Shown one piece after another: positions 1 through 9,146 of a stretch of DNA of 64,000 bases. Made by a program: the position numbers and the translations under genes. The stretch is taken from the NCBI GenBank assembly GCA_011525805.1, contig WYBR01000040.1:48407-112406 (forward strand), in the 5' to 3' direction. Each line of letters starts with the position of its first letter. The first letter of the stretch is position 1. Under the pieces are notes generated by a model. It worked only from the letters and a program-made list of their open reading frames with translations. It was not told where the DNA came from and did no database searches. This DNA is from Vicinamibacteraceae bacterium (GTDB taxonomy: Bacteria; Planctomycetota; Phycisphaerae; Phycisphaerales; UBA5793).

Positions 1-1
1 G

Positions 2-1204
2 ACGCGCGCGATGCCGCAGGCGCTCATTCTCGCCATCATCGCACCAACGCTGCTGCTGACCGTGATCGTCCACGTCGCCTACGGGCGGAGCATGGCCGTG
101 GGTGTCAGCGCCTTTCACGCCCTGCTCATCTGTCTCGCGCTCGACCTGCGCATCAGCGCGCTGATCCTGCTCGTCGTCGGATCCTGCGCGATCGTCGCCA
201 CGCTGCTCGACATCCGCGACCGCCACACGCTCGTGCGCGCCGGGGTGATGACGGGGGCGGTGGTCGGCGTGGGCGCGATCCTGCGCTCGATCTGGACGCT
301 GCCGATGGTCGAGCCTTCACCCTACTGGCAGGCAGCGCTGCACGACGGGCTCTTCGGCGCCTCCGCGGGCATCCTCGTCGGCGTGTTCGCGCTGGGCGTT
401 CTCTCAACCGTCGAGCGCCTCTTCGATGTCACCACCGGGCTGACGCTCGTTGAGTTGCGCGATCCCAAGCACCCGCTGCTTCGCGAACTGCACCAGCGCG
501 CGCCGGGCACGTGGAACCACTCCTGGCAGGTCGCCACGATCGCCGAGACCGCGGCCGAGGCGATCGGCGCCAATTCGCTGCTCACCTACGTCGGCGCCCT
601 CTACCACGACATCGGCAAGATGAACAAGCCGCAGTACTTCGTGGAAAACCAGGCGGACGGGCTCAACCGCCATGAGAAACTCAGCCCAGCCATGAGCCTG
701 CTGCTCATCGTCGGGCACGTGAAGGACGGCCTGGAGATGGCCCGCGAGTGGGGGCTGCCCAAGCCGCTGCACCACTTCATCGAGGCCCACCACGGCACCA
801 CGCTCGTCGAGTACTTCTACCAGGTGGCCAAGGAGCGCGCCGAGGCCGGCCGCACCAACGAAGACGTCAACGAAGTCACCTACCGCTACCCCGGACCCAG
901 GCCGCGCAGCCGCGAAGTCGCCATCATCATGCTCGCCGACGCGGCCGAGTCTTCCTCGCGCACCCTCGCCGACTTTTCCCCGACGCGCATCGAGCAACTC
1001 GTGCGCAACCTCGGGCAGAAGCGCCTCCTCGACCACCAGTTCGACGAGTGCAACCTCACGCTGCGCGAGTTGACGATGATCGAAGACTCGATCATCAAGT
1101 CGCTCTGCGCCATCCGCCACGCCCGCATCGTGTATCCCGCCGAGCGGGAGCGCGAGGCGCCGGAGCGCGAGACGCCGACCCCGCCCGCGGCGCAGACGGC
1201 TTGA
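2..1204 (+). CDS. HD-domain membrane phosphohydrolase, PgpH-like (5' truncated by window edge)
   Basis: The frame is open to the left edge, with no stop before the ATG at 11, so only the C-terminal part is present. Counting from that ATG, residues 1-135 hold several hydrophobic segments. A cytoplasmic HD domain follows (about 145-370): His170 in TWNHSW, His199-Asp200 in YHDIGKMNKPQYF, then HEKLSP, EAHHGTT and a late Asp in MLADAAES. Membrane segments followed by this HD variant are the layout of the 7TM-HD (PgpH) family, whose studied members hydrolyse cyclic di-AMP. The family fit is good; the exact substrate is inferred. It is convergent with purQ. Confidence 0.8.
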   Translation, partial: TRAMPQALILAIIAPTLLLTVIVHVAYGRSMAVGVSAFHALLICLALDLRISALILLVVGSCAIVATLLDIRDRHTLVRAGVMTGAVVGVGAILRSIWTLPMVEPSPYWQAALHDGLFGASAGILVGVFALGVLSTVERLFDVTTGLTLVELRDPKHPLLRELHQRAPGTWNHSWQVATIAETAAEAIGANSLLTYVGALYHDIGKMNKPQYFVENQADGLNRHEKLSPAMSLLLIVGHVKDGLEMAREWGLPKPLHHFIEAHHGTTLVEYFYQVAKERAEAGRTNEDVNEVTYRYPGPRPRSREVAIIMLADAAESSSRTLADFSPTRIEQLVRNLGQKRLLDHQFDECNLTLRELTMIEDSIIKSLCAIRHARIVYPAEREREAPERETPTPPAAQTA

Positions 1205-1258
1205 GGCGAAGACGCAAGCGACCTCGGAGCGCGAGGAAGTCTGTAAGGCGCGGGAGCG

Positions 1259-2062
1259 CTACACGCGCTGGGTTCGCGCGTGGCGGACGGCGCTGCGGAA
1301 CATCGCCAGGCCAAGCGGCGTGCTCGCGAGGATCGACTCGTCAAGCCGCGTCCAGCGCGGGTGTTGCGTCCACGTCGTGAAGCGCTCGGGATGGGGCATG
1401 AGGCCGAAGACCAGGCCGCTCGCGTCGCAGATTCCCGCGATGCGGTTCATCGAGCCGTTGACGTTGTGTCCTTGCGCGTAGCGCAGGGCGATGAGATGCT
1501 CGTGTTCGAGCATGGCGAGCGTGTCGGCGTCGGCGACGAAGCGCCCCTCGCCGTGCGCGATGGGCAGGACCATCTCGCCGCAAACGCCTTCGAGGTGCTG
1601 CGTCCAGATGCACGGGCACTGCGCCTCGATCTCGACGCTCAGCCAGCGGTCGATGAAGCGGCCGCTGGCGTTGTCGAGCAGCGTCACGCTCTGCGCCGGC
1701 GGGCGATCGGCGGGCCACGCCTCGCCGCGCGCCGGGCCAGGCAGCAGCCCCATCTTGACCAGCGCCTGGAAGCCGTTGCACGGCGCGAAGATCGGCACGC
1801 CGCGCTCGATGCACCGCCGCAGCGCCGGATAGAGCCGCTCGCGCATGAGCAGCGCCTGAATCTTGCCCGCGGCCACGTCGTCGCCGTAACTGAAGCCCCC
1901 CGGCAGGCCGAGCAGATCGAAGCCGTCGAGCAGTTCCGGCCGCTCCATCAGGACGTTGAGGTGGATCGACTCTGTGGCCGCGCCGGCGCTCTCAAAGGCG
2001 TGCGCCAGTTCGCGGTCGCAGTTCGTCCCGGCGGTGCGGATGATGAGCGTTCGCGGTTTCAT
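1259..2062 (-). CDS. purQ: Phosphoribosylformylglycinamidine synthase, glutaminase subunit PurQ
   Basis: This is the class I glutamine amidotransferase subunit of step 4 of purine synthesis; it releases ammonia from glutamine for the PurL synthase subunit. The 267-residue protein has the expected landmarks: GTNCDRE near the N-terminus, the oxyanion region LPGGFSYGDD (53-62), the nucleophile Cys95 in FAPCNGFQ, and the His224/Glu226 pair in MPHPERF. It lies downstream of nuoG on the same strand, separated by a repeat element. No purL or purS is present, so its partners must be encoded elsewhere. Confidence 0.95.
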   Translation of the reverse strand: MKPRTLIIRTAGTNCDRELAHAFESAGAATESIHLNVLMERPELLDGFDLLGLPGGFSYGDDVAAGKIQALLMRERLYPALRRCIERGVPIFAPCNGFQALVKMGLLPGPARGEAWPADRPPAQSVTLLDNASGRFIDRWLSVEIEAQCPCIWTQHLEGVCGEMVLPIAHGEGRFVADADTLAMLEHEHLIALRYAQGHNVNGSMNRIAGICDASGLVFGLMPHPERFTTWTQHPRWTRLDESILASTPLGLAMFRSAVRHARTQRV

Positions 2063-2084
2063 GCTGTGTGTGGCAGTGGCCCCT

Positions 2085-2165
2085 CGCGCTCCCCTGCGCA
2101 GAGCCTCCGGGTCGCGGCTAGAAGGTGCCTAATCCCTTAGTGCCCAGTGCCTGGTGCCTAGTGCC
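2085..2165 (-). repeat. Composite dispersed repeat, copy 1 (heptamers plus 37-base unit)
   Basis: Read on the minus strand, four tandem heptamers of the type GGCACTA/GGCACCA/GGCACTG (2138-2165) are followed by a unit that starts AGCCGCGACCCGGAGGCT and continues CTGCGCAGGGGAGCGCG (2085-2121). The same unit occurs at 6488 and 53825, and the heptamers recur in the same relative order at 53775. It fills the nuoG-purQ gap. Function unknown. Confidence 0.85.
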
Positions 2166-2172
2166 TCCCCAA

Positions 2173-3924
2173 TCACAATTCAACGAGTTCCATATCCGAC
2201 TCGATGAACGACCCTGCCGCGGGCGACTGGACTTCGCGCACGAATTCCATCAGTCCGAGCGATTCGGCCATTCCGCGCCGCACCGCCGCGGCGTCGAAGC
2301 GTGGTGAGCCGTGGCCGTTGCCTGACGCCGTCCGCCTCGCGAGCAGGTCGGTGAAGATCTGCCCTTCGCTGCGGCTGCCTTCGACCGGCGCAACCGCCTG
2401 CTCAAAGGTCTGGAGCAGCCCGAGGTGATTCTCGAACGTGCCCGACTTCTCCGCCCACGTCGCACCCGGCAGCAGCACGTTCGCCTTGCCCGTCAGTTCG
2501 TTGGGCAGCGTGTCGATAAGGACAATGAACTTGCGGCTCAGCGCCTTGGTCAGGTCCTTGGTGACCCACTCACTCGGATAGTTGCCCGTCAGGATGACGA
2601 TCTCGGCATCCTTGATCGCGGCGAGCCACTGGGCGAATTCGAGGAGCGGTTCTGATGCGCGCCGACTCGTTCCCGCTGCGAGCCGCTGCGTCCCCGCAGC
2701 CGGGTCACCCTCGAACGCCCCAACCCCTCCGATTGCCGAAAGCACGCGGCGCACGCCGCGCGCGTTGGGGGCTTTCTCCGCGCGAATCGTGAACGCATTC
2801 CGGTCTGTCGGGCAGGCGCCGGGCGGAAAGGTCTTGTCCTCGCCGCTCACCGGTACCGGTCCGACGCCGAGAATCACCTTCGTCCCCTCGCCGCTCGCCG
2901 CGCGCACCCATCTGCCCATCAGGTACGCTTCTTCGCACGAGAGCATGGGGCTGACGAGCGCCGCCACCTTCGATTCGGCGCTGCGCGCTGCGGCGAGTCG
3001 CTCGTCGATCTCGTCATAGGCGGCACTGAAACTCGTTCCCACCTGCTCGCCGTACTGCAATCGGCGCGGCTCGGCGAGCCGTTCGTCGCTGTGGATGAAC
3101 TTCCAGCCATAGCGCACCTCGTCGCTGATCCACCACTTGTTGACGGCGAGGTTGCGCCGCGGCTTGACGCGGTAGATGCGCCCCTGGTTGTGCTCGATGG
3201 AGATGTTGTCGCCCGAGGCGGTCAGGCCGTCGATGCTCGGCGTCTTCGTGAGCAGCCAGACGCGCTGGGCGAAGAGGAAGTCCTTGTCGAGCAGGGCCCC
3301 GACGGGGCAGATGTCCGCCACGTTTCCGGACAGTTCATTGTCCAGAGCCTTGCCCGGGAAAAGGTCGATCTGCTCGCCCGAGCCGCGGCCGACGACGCAC
3401 AACTCCGCCGTCCCCGTCACCTCGCGCGTGAAGCGCACGCACCGGCTGCACATGATGCAGCGGTCGCTGTAGAGGTAGATGTGCGGCCCGACGTCCTTCT
3501 TGGGCTGCTTGATCTTCTCTTCCTCGAAGCGCGACTCGCCCCGGCCGTACTCGTAGGAGTAGTCCTGGAGATAGCACTCGCCCGCCTGGTCGCAGATCGG
3601 GCAGTCCAGCGGGTGGTTGATCAGGAGGTACTCCATCACCGCCTTCTGGTTGGCGACGGCCTTGGGGCTGTCGGTGCGGACGACCTGCCCGTCGCCGCAG
3701 GGGGTCTGGCAGGTCGGCAGAAGGCGGGGGATGGGTTCGAGTTCGCCGCTGCGGGGGTTGGGGGCCCAGACCTCGGCGAGGCAGATGCGGCACGACGCCA
3801 CGACGCTCAGGCCTTCATGCCAGCAGTAGTGGGGGATTTCAAGGCCGTTGGCGAGCGCTACTTCGAGAATCGAAGGTGAGCCGCTGAACTCGCAGGATTT
3901 ACCGTTGATCGTGATCCGCGCCAT
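2173..3924 (-). CDS. nuoG: NADH-quinone oxidoreductase subunit G (short form)
   Basis: This is the iron-sulfur subunit of respiratory complex I and carries electrons from NADH towards quinone. Starting at ATG 3924 it has 583 residues. The N-terminal 2Fe-2S domain carries HYCWHEGLSVVASCRICL and a later CQTPC; the N3 cluster motif is HPLDCPICDQAGEC; a 4Fe-4S set follows (CIMCSRC and NVADICPVGAL). The downstream molybdopterin-oxidoreductase-like part is short and has no extra N7 cysteines. The protein is clearly shorter than the roughly 780-910 residues of well-studied NuoG. A box TACGAT sits 8 bases before the start. No other nuo gene is adjacent. Confidence 0.92.
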   Translation of the reverse strand: MARITINGKSCEFSGSPSILEVALANGLEIPHYCWHEGLSVVASCRICLAEVWAPNPRSGELEPIPRLLPTCQTPCGDGQVVRTDSPKAVANQKAVMEYLLINHPLDCPICDQAGECYLQDYSYEYGRGESRFEEEKIKQPKKDVGPHIYLYSDRCIMCSRCVRFTREVTGTAELCVVGRGSGEQIDLFPGKALDNELSGNVADICPVGALLDKDFLFAQRVWLLTKTPSIDGLTASGDNISIEHNQGRIYRVKPRRNLAVNKWWISDEVRYGWKFIHSDERLAEPRRLQYGEQVGTSFSAAYDEIDERLAAARSAESKVAALVSPMLSCEEAYLMGRWVRAASGEGTKVILGVGPVPVSGEDKTFPPGACPTDRNAFTIRAEKAPNARGVRRVLSAIGGVGAFEGDPAAGTQRLAAGTSRRASEPLLEFAQWLAAIKDAEIVILTGNYPSEWVTKDLTKALSRKFIVLIDTLPNELTGKANVLLPGATWAEKSGTFENHLGLLQTFEQAVAPVEGSRSEGQIFTDLLARRTASGNGHGSPRFDAAAVRRGMAESLGLMEFVREVQSPAAGSFIESDMELVEL

Positions 3925-3932
3925 GGCGGGGA

Positions 3933-3938
3933 ATCGTA
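3933..3938 (-). promoter_or_regulatory. Candidate -10 box for nuoG
   Basis: TACGAT on the minus strand, 8 bases before ATG 3924, with no Shine-Dalgarno sequence in between. It supports this start over the upstream in-frame ATG at 3942, which would overlap the box. Confidence 0.55.
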
Positions 3939-3947
3939 GCACGGTCG

Positions 3948-4068
3948 CGAGCCGCCGCGTCCCCGCGGCGCGTTCTCGCGATTGCCCGTCGCACGCGATC
4001 GCGCGTCGAGGACGACGCGGCTCGCTACGAGCCGCCGCGTCCCCGCGGCGCGATTTCGCACGACGTGC
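3948..4068. repeat. Dispersed repeat cluster A
   Basis: The gap between nuoG and the prepilin-like gene holds two copies of a unit beginning CGAGCCGCCGCGTCCCCGCG (3948-3972 and 4028-4052), one copy of GCGTCGAGGACGACGCGG followed by CTCGC (4003-4025), and GCGATTTCGCACGACGTGC (4050-4068). The same sub-units reappear at 49880-50035. Confidence 0.75.
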
Positions 4069-4077
4069 AACGGCGAT

Positions 4078-4885
4078 TCAGAACCGGTACGTTCCGTCAT
4101 CCCAGGAGCGGCGCTCGATCATGCTGTCATCCTGGATGAGTTCGGCGTGGCTGTCGGTGAAGAGGACGTTGGAGCCCGTCTTGTGGCGGTTCTTGGAGAG
4201 GCGGCGGCCGTTGTCGTAGTGCTCGATGGGCGAGTCGATGTGGAACCCGCGCCAGATGTCGTACCACGCCGCCACGCCGCGGTCGCCGTACGCCTGCCAC
4301 GCGCCGCTGTAGTTGTTCTGGTAGAACGCGGCGGAGGCGTCATCGGTGAACTCCGAGAGGTAAATCGTCTGGGAGGGGAAGACGAACTCGGAATACGGAG
4401 TCGCGGCCGCGAGATCGTCGCGCGTGCGGCGCCGATCAAACTTGATCCCGTTGTTCACGTACTGGATGAAGTGCTCCTTGCGCGGATGCGAGGGGCATTT
4501 GTAGACGGACCAGTGCTGGAACTTGTCGCCCTGACCACCGCGCTGCATGCGGATGTAGTAGTCGCTCGGCGTCTTGTCGAGGTAAGGACGGAAGGCGAAC
4601 GCCCACGGGATGTTCGAGGGCGTGGCGTGCTGCCAGTTTGACCAGCGACGGTCGTAGTAGTGTCCTTCACGCGGCACGAAAGTGCTGTTGTCCTTCGCGT
4701 AGAAGTGAAGCGCGTAGCCGATCTGCTTCATGTTCGACAGGCATGCCGCCCGCCTCGCCCCATCCCGCGCCTGCGAGAGCGCCGGAAGGAGAAGTCCGAT
4801 CAGCAGCGCGATGATTGAGATCACCACCAGCAGTTCAATGAGAGTGAATCCTCCCCCCCCCCCGTCGATTCGTGAAGTGCGGCAT
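4078..4885 (-). pseudogene. Prepilin-like (type II secretion/pilin leader) protein with frame break in a G11 run
   Basis: The long frame encodes a protein with the conserved hydrophobic prepilin helix ([20 protein letters not shown]), a mostly soluble domain of about 220 residues and a C-terminal [10 protein letters not shown] motif, as in the abundant planctomycete prepilin-like family. The leader Gly-Phe-Thr-Leu-Ile-Glu lies upstream of any in-frame start. The natural ATG is at 4885 (Met-Pro-His-Phe-Thr-Asn-Arg-Arg-Gly...), but it is out of frame: a run of 11 G (plus-strand C, 4853-4863) makes that frame stop after about 16 codons. With 10 G the reading would run from the ATG through the leader without a break. 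A GTG at 4827 keeps the frame but cuts away the processing site. Sequencing error, slippage expression or true inactivation are all possible. Confidence 0.75.
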
Positions 4886-5070
4886 GTGGGCTCCCTTGTG
4901 GCGGTCTGAGGCGACCGGGCAGAATCCGGGACCGGAAGCGTGACGGCCTTCGGCCCCCCATAATGTACCCTAATCCCCCCTCTCGTGCGACGGGTTTCCG
5001 TTTTTTGTTCGCATTTTTTCCCCCGCCCTGCCCCTTTTCCGGGTCAGTCGCTTCCCGCCTCCCCGTTCCC

Positions 5071-5076
5071 TACCCT
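5071..5076 (+). promoter_or_regulatory. Candidate -10 box for hisS
   Basis: TACCCT lies 9 bases before ATG 5086 and no Shine-Dalgarno sequence is present. Upstream, two T runs (about 5001-5022) sit in otherwise C-rich DNA. Confidence 0.35.
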
Positions 5077-5085
5077 CACCCCGCT

Positions 5086-6489
5086 ATGGGTGAGCAGGGT
5101 GGAAAGCGGGCGGCGAAGTTCCAGGGCCCCAAGGGCACGCGCGACTTCTACCCCGCCGACATGGTCCGCCGGCGCTACATCGAGCAGGCCTGGCGGACCG
5201 TTTCCATCCGCCACGGCTTCGAGGAGATCGAGGGGCCGACCTTTGAGGCCGCCGACCTCTACGCCGTCAAGAGCGGCGAGGCGATCCTCGGCGAACTCTT
5301 CCAGGCCTTCAGCGGCAAAAGCCCCGAGGAGGTCGAGCAGGTCCGGGCCACCGGCCGGGCGCCCTACGCCCTGCGGCCCGAGTTCACGCCGACGCTGGCG
5401 CGCATGTACGCGGACCGCGCCGCGTCGCTGCCGAGGCCGACGAAGTGGTTCGCCATTCCGATTCACTACCGGGCCGAGCGGCCGCAGCGCGGCCGGCTGC
5501 GCGAGTTCCTTCAGTGGAATGCGGATGTGATCGGCGACGAATCGCCGCAGGCGGATGCGGAAGTCATCGCCGTCGCCGTGGGGCTGTTTACGGAACTCGG
5601 TCTGAGCGGGCGGCATATCACCGTCCGCCTGAGCAACCGCGACCTCGTTTCCGAACTGCTCCTCGAGAACGGAGTGGGCGAGGGGAACGTCGGCCGGGCG
5701 CTGACGCTCCTCGACCGGCGCGACCGCATGGCGGCGGAAGAGTTCACCCGGGCGTGCGGCGAGATCGGGCTGAATGCCGCGGCACTCGCAGAACGCCTCG
5801 GCTCCATTCAGAGCGAAATGAACAGCGCCCTTGCGGCGATGGAGAACGGCGAGGCGATGCCCGCGATCGCCCGGCGTTCACCCGGCATTGAACAGTTGAA
5901 GGGCCTGCTCGCCGCGCTCGACGCGCAGGGCATTCTCAAGTGGTGCGAGTTCGACTTCTCGATCGTGCGCGGCCTGGCGTACTACACGGGGACCGTCTTC
6001 GAGATTACCGCCGCCGGAGAGCGGGCGGTTGCGGGCGGCGGGCGCTATGACCGGCTGATCGAGAGTTTCGGCGGGCCGCCGACGCCAGCCGTCGGTTTCG
6101 GCATGGGCGATGTCGTTCTCTCGCTGGTCCTCGAAGAGCACGGCCTGATGCCGGAGGGAGAGCGGCTGGCGGAGTGTCTCGGGACGCGGCCGGATGCGTT
6201 CGTCGTTTCGGCAGGGGATGAGTCGTGCGATGCGGCGGTGGCGCCTCTGGTGGCGGAGTTGCGCCGCGCGGGCCTGCACGCGCGGCGATCGTACAAGGCG
6301 ACGAAGAAGATCGACAAACTCCTCAAGGACGCCGCAGCGTGCTGGGCGCGCTTTGCGGTGATTCTCGACGAGTCGTGGAGCGCCGGCCGCGTGCAGGTGA
6401 AAGACCTCACGGACGGCACGCAGCACACCATCCCGCGCGCGCAACTCGCGCCGTGGATCGCGCAGCGCCGAGCAGGACTGGCTGTTTAG
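5086..6489 (+). CDS. hisS: Histidine--tRNA ligase
   Basis: This class II aminoacyl-tRNA synthetase charges tRNA-His. The ATG at 5086 gives 467 residues and starts just before the conserved GPKGTRDFYPADM; the longer frame upstream has no family similarity. Visible motifs are the motif-1 region around FEEIEGPTFE, motif 2 with YRAERPQRGRLREFLQWNAD, the histidine-binding signature VRGLAYYTGTVFE, and motif 3 GGGRYDRLIESFGG...PAVGFGMG, followed by a C-terminal anticodon-binding domain. It is convergent with sucD; a dispersed repeat begins at its stop codon. Confidence 0.95.
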   Translation: MGEQGGKRAAKFQGPKGTRDFYPADMVRRRYIEQAWRTVSIRHGFEEIEGPTFEAADLYAVKSGEAILGELFQAFSGKSPEEVEQVRATGRAPYALRPEFTPTLARMYADRAASLPRPTKWFAIPIHYRAERPQRGRLREFLQWNADVIGDESPQADAEVIAVAVGLFTELGLSGRHITVRLSNRDLVSELLLENGVGEGNVGRALTLLDRRDRMAAEEFTRACGEIGLNAAALAERLGSIQSEMNSALAAMENGEAMPAIARRSPGIEQLKGLLAALDAQGILKWCEFDFSIVRGLAYYTGTVFEITAAGERAVAGGGRYDRLIESFGGPPTPAVGFGMGDVVLSLVLEEHGLMPEGERLAECLGTRPDAFVVSAGDESCDAAVAPLVAELRRAGLHARRSYKATKKIDKLLKDAAACWARFAVILDESWSAGRVQVKDLTDGTQHTIPRAQLAPWIAQRRAGLAV

Positions 6490-6525
6490 CCGCGACCCGA
6501 AGGCTCGGCGCAGGGGAGCGCGGCG
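6488..6525 (+). repeat. Dispersed repeat unit, copy 2 (no heptamers)
   Basis: A 38-base unit starting AGCCGCGACCCGAAGGCT and ending CAGGGGAGCGCGGCG begins inside the hisS stop codon and matches the units at 2085-2121 and 53825-53863 with only a few differences. A small hairpin, GTGCC-GGGCT-GGCAC, follows before the convergent end of sucD. Confidence 0.8.
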
Positions 6526-6543
6526 TGTGCCGGGCTGGCACCC

Positions 6544-7488
6544 TCAGTTCAACCCCAGCGCCCGCGACATGGCCTCGCCCATGCCCGCGGGGCTGGCGGC
6601 GACGGTAACGCCGTCAGCCTTGAGGGACTTGATCTTGGCGGCGGCGGTGTCGTCGGCGCCGCCGATGATGGCGCCGGCGTGTCCCATGCGCTTGCCCTTG
6701 GGGGCCGTCTGTCCGGCGATGAAGGCGGCGACGGGCTTGTTCATGTGCCGCCTGATCCACTTGCCCGCCTCCGTCTCGTCGCTGCCGCCGATCTCGCCGA
6801 TCATGAGCACGCCGTCCGTGTCGGGATCGTCATTGAACATCTCGAGGAGTTCGATAAAGTTGAGTCCCTTGACGGGGTCGCCGCCGATGCCCACGCAGGT
6901 GCTCTGCCCGATGCCGCGGCTGGAGCACTGCCACACCGCTTCGTAGGTGAGCGTGCCGGAGCGCGAGATGATGCCGACGGCTTTGCGCGTCGAGGCGTCA
7001 TCGCGGTGCATGTGGATGTAGCCGGGCATGATGCCGATCTTGCATCCGCTGGCGAACTTCGCGCCGGCCCCTTCGCCGGAAATACGCTTGCCGGGGGTGA
7101 TGACGCCCGGACAGTTGGGGCCGATGAGCGCCGAGTCAGGATACTCGCGCAGCAGGGCCTTCGTGCGGATCATGTCGGCGGTCGGGATGCCTTCGGTGAT
7201 GCAGCAGATGACTCGAATGCCCGCTGCGGCGGCTTCGATAACCGCGTCGCCGGCGAAAGGAGGAGGGACGAAGATCATGGTGGCGCTCGCGCCGGTCTTC
7301 TCGACCGCCTGGGCGACGGTGTCGAAGATGGGCAGGCCGTTGGGGTCTTTCGTGCCGCCCTTTCCGGGCGTGACGCCGCCGACCATCTTTGTGCCGTAGG
7401 CGAGGCAGCCCTTGGTGTGAAAAGCTCCGGCTGAACCGGTGATGCCCTGGCAGATGACTTTGGTGTCGCCGGTGACGAGGATGCTCAT
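6544..7488 (-). CDS. sucD: Succinate--CoA ligase (ADP/GDP-forming), alpha subunit
   Basis: This is the alpha subunit of the TCA-cycle enzyme that interconverts succinyl-CoA and succinate with substrate-level phosphorylation. ATG 7488 ([18 protein letters not shown]) gives 314 residues, close to the family norm; upstream sequence in frame is not conserved. The CoA-binding Rossmann N-terminal half includes [19 protein letters not shown] and [11 protein letters not shown], and the phosphorylated His lies in [11 protein letters not shown] short insertion sits after GIMPGYIH, where most members run directly into the [12 protein letters not shown] segment. No sucC is in the window. Confidence 0.95.
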   Translation of the reverse strand: MSILVTGDTKVICQGITGSAGAFHTKGCLAYGTKMVGGVTPGKGGTKDPNGLPIFDTVAQAVEKTGASATMIFVPPPFAGDAVIEAAAAGIRVICCITEGIPTADMIRTKALLREYPDSALIGPNCPGVITPGKRISGEGAGAKFASGCKIGIMPGYIHMHRDDASTRKAVGIISRSGTLTYEAVWQCSSRGIGQSTCVGIGGDPVKGLNFIELLEMFNDDPDTDGVLMIGEIGGSDETEAGKWIRRHMNKPVAAFIAGQTAPKGKRMGHAGAIIGGADDTAAAKIKSLKADGVTVAASPAGMGEAMSRALGLN

Positions 7489-7702
7489 GTTTGCGGTCCG
7501 CTGTTTTCGTGCTCTGGTCGGCCGCCGCAGCGAGCGGGGTCGGTGCGATTGACAAGCGATGAGGATATCGCCTGCGAAAGAAGTGTCCAATGCGGCCAGC
7601 GACGTGGGTGTAGCCCTTCCTTCTCGGGAGCGACGAACGGCCGGGGACGACGCCATAGACTTGGCTTTCCGCTTCGCCCACTCGATCACCGGAGCTGCTC
7701 AC

Positions 7703-8536
7703 ATGGCACACCCGCACCGCTTCGCCGCACGGCTGATGTTCTTCACCGTCCTCTTCATGGCGGCAGGCGCCGCACAGGCCGAGGTCAGAACGCGGACGAT
7801 CGACTACAACGCCGGAGACGTCGAACTTCAGGGCTACTTCGCGTGGGATGATGCGATGGAGGGCAAGCGCCCGTGCGTGCTCATCATCCACGCCTGGTGG
7901 GGCCTGGGCGAAGACGAGAAGGCGCGGGCGCGTCAACTGGCGGAGATGGGCTACGCCGCGTTCGCGCTGGACATGTACGGCACGGGCCGGCACACGAACG
8001 ACCCCGCCGAAGCCGGCGAGTGGGCCGCTCCGTTCTACCAGGACCGCGCCCTGGCGCGCTCGCGGGCGTCCATCGGGCTGATCCCGCTCTGGGCACAGCC
8101 GGAGGCCGATCGGACGCGGACCGCGGCGATCGGCTACTGCTTCGGCGGCACGGTTGCCCTCGAACTGGCCTGGACCGGCAACGACGTGCGCGGCGTCGTG
8201 AGTTTCCACGGCAATCCACTGCCGGCGCTGGAAGGCGACGCCGATCGGACCCGTTCGCGGCTGCTGATCTGTCACGGCGCGGCGGACACGCTCGTGCCCG
8301 ATGAGACGATCGAAGCCTTCACGAAGTCGCTCGAGGGGTCAATCGTGGACTGGCAGTTGATCGTCTACAGCGGCGCCAAGCACAGTTTCACCACCCGCAG
8401 CGCCGACGCAGTCGGCATTCCCGGCGTGGGGTACCAGGCCGACGCTGACCGACGTTCCTGGGGCCACATGCAGCTCTTCTTCGAGGAGATCTTCACGTCA
8501 GCGCCGGCGGCGGAAAGCCCCGCCCCCGAGCGCTAG
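7703..8536 (+). CDS. Secreted dienelactone hydrolase family protein
   Basis: An alpha/beta hydrolase of 277 residues. The ATG at 7703 opens a clear signal peptide (FAARLMFFTVLFMAAGAAQA), so the enzyme acts outside the cytoplasm. The catalytic triad is readable: the nucleophile is Cys in GYCFGG, as in true dienelactone hydrolases; Asp lies in HGAADTLVP and His in AKHSFT. The family opens cyclic ester bonds; the substrate here is unknown. A TAGACT box lies about 40 bases before the start. It is divergent from sucD and followed by apaG. Confidence 0.85.
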   Translation: MAHPHRFAARLMFFTVLFMAAGAAQAEVRTRTIDYNAGDVELQGYFAWDDAMEGKRPCVLIIHAWWGLGEDEKARARQLAEMGYAAFALDMYGTGRHTNDPAEAGEWAAPFYQDRALARSRASIGLIPLWAQPEADRTRTAAIGYCFGGTVALELAWTGNDVRGVVSFHGNPLPALEGDADRTRSRLLICHGAADTLVPDETIEAFTKSLEGSIVDWQLIVYSGAKHSFTTRSADAVGIPGVGYQADADRRSWGHMQLFFEEIFTSAPAAESPAPER

Positions 8537-8587
8537 CCTTCTTGGCCCGCACGGACGCGAGCGCCTCGGCGGGAGAAGGAACGGCAC

Positions 8588-9040
8588 ATGGCGATGAACC
8601 TCGCGCAGCGCACCAGCGATACCTCCACCGGCAGTCGTTACGGATCCGAAGCCGTCACGAACAGCATTCGCGTGCGCGTCGTGCCCGCGTTCATCGAGGC
8701 TCACTCTTCGCCCGTCGATCGAAAGTTCGCCTTCGCCTACCGCATCCGGATCACAAACGAGGGCAGCCGGCGGGTGCGCCTCGCCTCGCGCCGCTGGCTC
8801 ATCATCGACGGCTACGGACGGCGCGAAGAGGTGGAGGGCAACGGCGTGATCGGCCAGAACCCCGTGCTCGATCCCGGCGAGACTTTCGAATACGCGAGCC
8901 ACTGCGTGCTCAGGTGCGAGTGGGGGACGATGGAGGGCGCCTACCGCTTCGTGCCCGAAGGCGCCGAGGCGTTCGACGCCGAGATCGCGCGATTCTACCT
9001 CGTCGCGCAGCCGCCGACCGAGTCCGCTTTCAACGCGTAG
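8588..9040 (+). CDS. apaG: ApaG domain protein
   Basis: A 150-residue protein with an N-terminal tail of about 25 residues, then the ApaG fibronectin-like fold: VRVVPAFIEAHSSP, FAYRIRITNEGSRRVRLASRRWLIIDG, VVGQNP-like VIGQNPVLDPGETFEYASHC, and GTMEGAYRF near the end. ApaG has been linked to Co/Mg homeostasis in enterobacteria, but its biochemical role is unclear. A purine-rich GGGAGAAGGA precedes the ATG. Confidence 0.9.
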   Translation: MAMNLAQRTSDTSTGSRYGSEAVTNSIRVRVVPAFIEAHSSPVDRKFAFAYRIRITNEGSRRVRLASRRWLIIDGYGRREEVEGNGVIGQNPVLDPGETFEYASHCVLRCEWGTMEGAYRFVPEGAEAFDAEIARFYLVAQPPTESAFNA

Positions 9041-9133
9041 TTCAGTTCCAACTCAAGCGCAGCGACCGCGACGGCGAGCGTGGAGCGACGCTTCGGCCGC
9101 ATCAGGTCATCGGTCGCCGGATGCGGCGCGTTC

Positions 9134-9139
9134 TAGACT
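9134..9139 (+). promoter_or_regulatory. Candidate -10 box for the 9147 membrane-protein cluster
   Basis: TAGACT, 7 bases before ATG 9147, with no Shine-Dalgarno sequence. It would drive the three overlapping genes that follow. Confidence 0.5.
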
Positions 9140-9146
9140 AGCGGCC

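Noticed and set aside
4827..4885. GTG at 4827 as the true start of the prepilin-like gene
   Set aside because: It would begin inside the hydrophobic helix and discard the cleavage site and leader that the family needs; the frameshifted ATG 4885 reading explains the sequence better.
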